From the NCBI GenBank assembly GCA_047974135.1, contig JBKECC010000065.1:1-6056 (forward strand): a stretch of DNA of 6,056 nt, written 5' to 3'. The notes beneath the pieces are model-generated. The model saw nothing but the letters and a program-made list of their open reading frames with translations. It made no database searches and was not told where the DNA came from. The position numbers and the translations under genes were made by a program. Source of the stretch: JAIRQK01 sp047974135. Its GTDB lineage: Bacteria; Campylobacterota; Campylobacteria; Campylobacterales; Campylobacteraceae. Shown in pieces: positions 5,714 to 6,056 of this stretch; positions within the stretch are counted from its first letter, which is position 1; each line of letters begins with the position of its first letter.

Positions 5714-6056
5714 TTGCATCCTTTGCAAAAAAACTTATTATACATGTATAACCATTTTCGCTCATCTCTTCTATTTTACCCTCAAGTTGTAAAGTGACTA
5801 TAGAATCGATAAGCTTATGTCCTAAAGATGAGGCTTTATCGATGTTTTCTTTTTTAAATCCAACTCCATTATCTTTAACACCAAAGAGTATTTTTTTGCC
5901 CTCTTTTTTTATAAAAAGTTCTATTTTTGGGTTTTCGTTTTTAACCACAAAAGCATACTTCAAAGAGTTTACAAGAAGTTCGTGAAAGATAAGTCCCATA
6001 AGCACAGAGTAATTAAGCCCAATATCTATATCTTCTACATCAAAAACTATCTCGAT
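5700..6056 (-). CDS. Histidine kinase, HisKA_2/HWE-like, C-terminal ATPase part (cut by window edge)
   Basis: The 118 visible residues are the ATP-binding half of a histidine kinase; the frame stays open to position 6056, so the sensor and phosphoacceptor regions lie outside the window. The N-box reads MGLIFHELLVNSLKYAF, the G1 box is VKDNGVGF, and SSLGHKLIDSIVTLQLEGKIE matches the G2 region (typically SLGLxLV...QLxG) of the HisKA_2/HWE group. These features distinguish it from the classical HisKA kinase at 272-1528, which has GLGLGLYI. No membrane segment is visible in this part. The gene ends with a TAA at 5702-5700, inside the start of the response regulator gene (14-bp overlap), so that regulator is its likely partner. 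An internal GTG at 6005 is not a credible start because it would remove the conserved beta-strand before the N-box. Confidence 0.85.
   Translation of the reverse strand: MEIVFDVEDIDIGLNYSVLMGLIFHELLVNSLKYAFVVKNENPKIELFIKKEGKKILFGVKDNGVGFKKENIDKASSLGHKLIDSIVTLQLEGKIEEMSENGYTCIISFFAKDANEQS
5719..5724 (-). promoter_or_regulatory. Ribosome binding site of the second response regulator, inside the kinase gene
   Basis: The minus strand reads AAAGGA, 5 nt before the ATG at 5713. It lies within the last codons of the kinase, consistent with coupled translation of kinase and regulator. Confidence 0.65.
5738..5751. repeat. Perfect 14-bp palindrome TTATACATGTATAA
   Basis: A perfect ACATGT-centred palindrome lies in the 3' coding end of the partial kinase, about 25 bp before the downstream regulator start. 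It shares its core with the palindromes at 597-608, 4232-4241, 5005-5016 and 5020-5029. It may be an operator-like site or coincidence; no promoter was identified beside it. Confidence 0.4.

Overview
The window is AT-rich and looks chromosomal, from a member of the Campylobacterota (Epsilonproteobacteria), most likely a Sulfurimonas-like free-living sulfur-cycle bacterium. Two things point there. The protein sequences read as epsilonproteobacterial, notably DnaJ and an ArsRS/RacRS-type regulatory pair. The gene order dnaJ / response regulator / histidine kinase / recR, with dnaJ divergent, is the one I recall around racRS in Campylobacter jejuni. The genus is an inference; I could not search a database.

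Left block (1-2917, minus strand, read right to left): a Spy/CpxP-like periplasmic protein (2321-2917), an OmpR-family response regulator (1525-2202), a membrane histidine kinase overlapping it by 4 bp (272-1528), and the 5' part of recR running off the left edge (1-246). The regulator and kinase form one transcription unit that probably continues into recR. The spy-like gene lies just upstream in the same direction, separated by about 118 bp that hold -10-like boxes and a GC-cored hairpin.

Middle block (2918-4997, plus strand): a divergent promoter region, then dnaJ (3095-4231, TTG start), then a DUF4241-family gene of unknown function (4260-4997), 28 bp downstream and probably cotranscribed.

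Right block (5033-6056, minus strand): a second two-component system. It holds the C-terminal part of a HisKA_2/HWE-like histidine kinase (5700-6056, cut by the right edge) and a response regulator (5033-5713) overlapping it by 14 bp. It converges on the dnaJ-DUF4241 unit. Both units end in one strong hairpin built from two copies of an ACATGT-centred palindrome (5005-5030).

Together the left and middle blocks suggest an envelope/protein-folding stress module: a periplasmic chaperone-like protein, a CpxRA-like sensor pair and the cytoplasmic co-chaperone DnaJ. The most unusual points are the Met/His-rich, internally duplicated segment of the Spy-like protein beside the regulatory pair, the recurring TTTACATGTAAA palindrome, and the DUF4241 gene attached to dnaJ. 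I found no RNA genes, mobile elements, CRISPR arrays or gene-free stretch over 300 bases.
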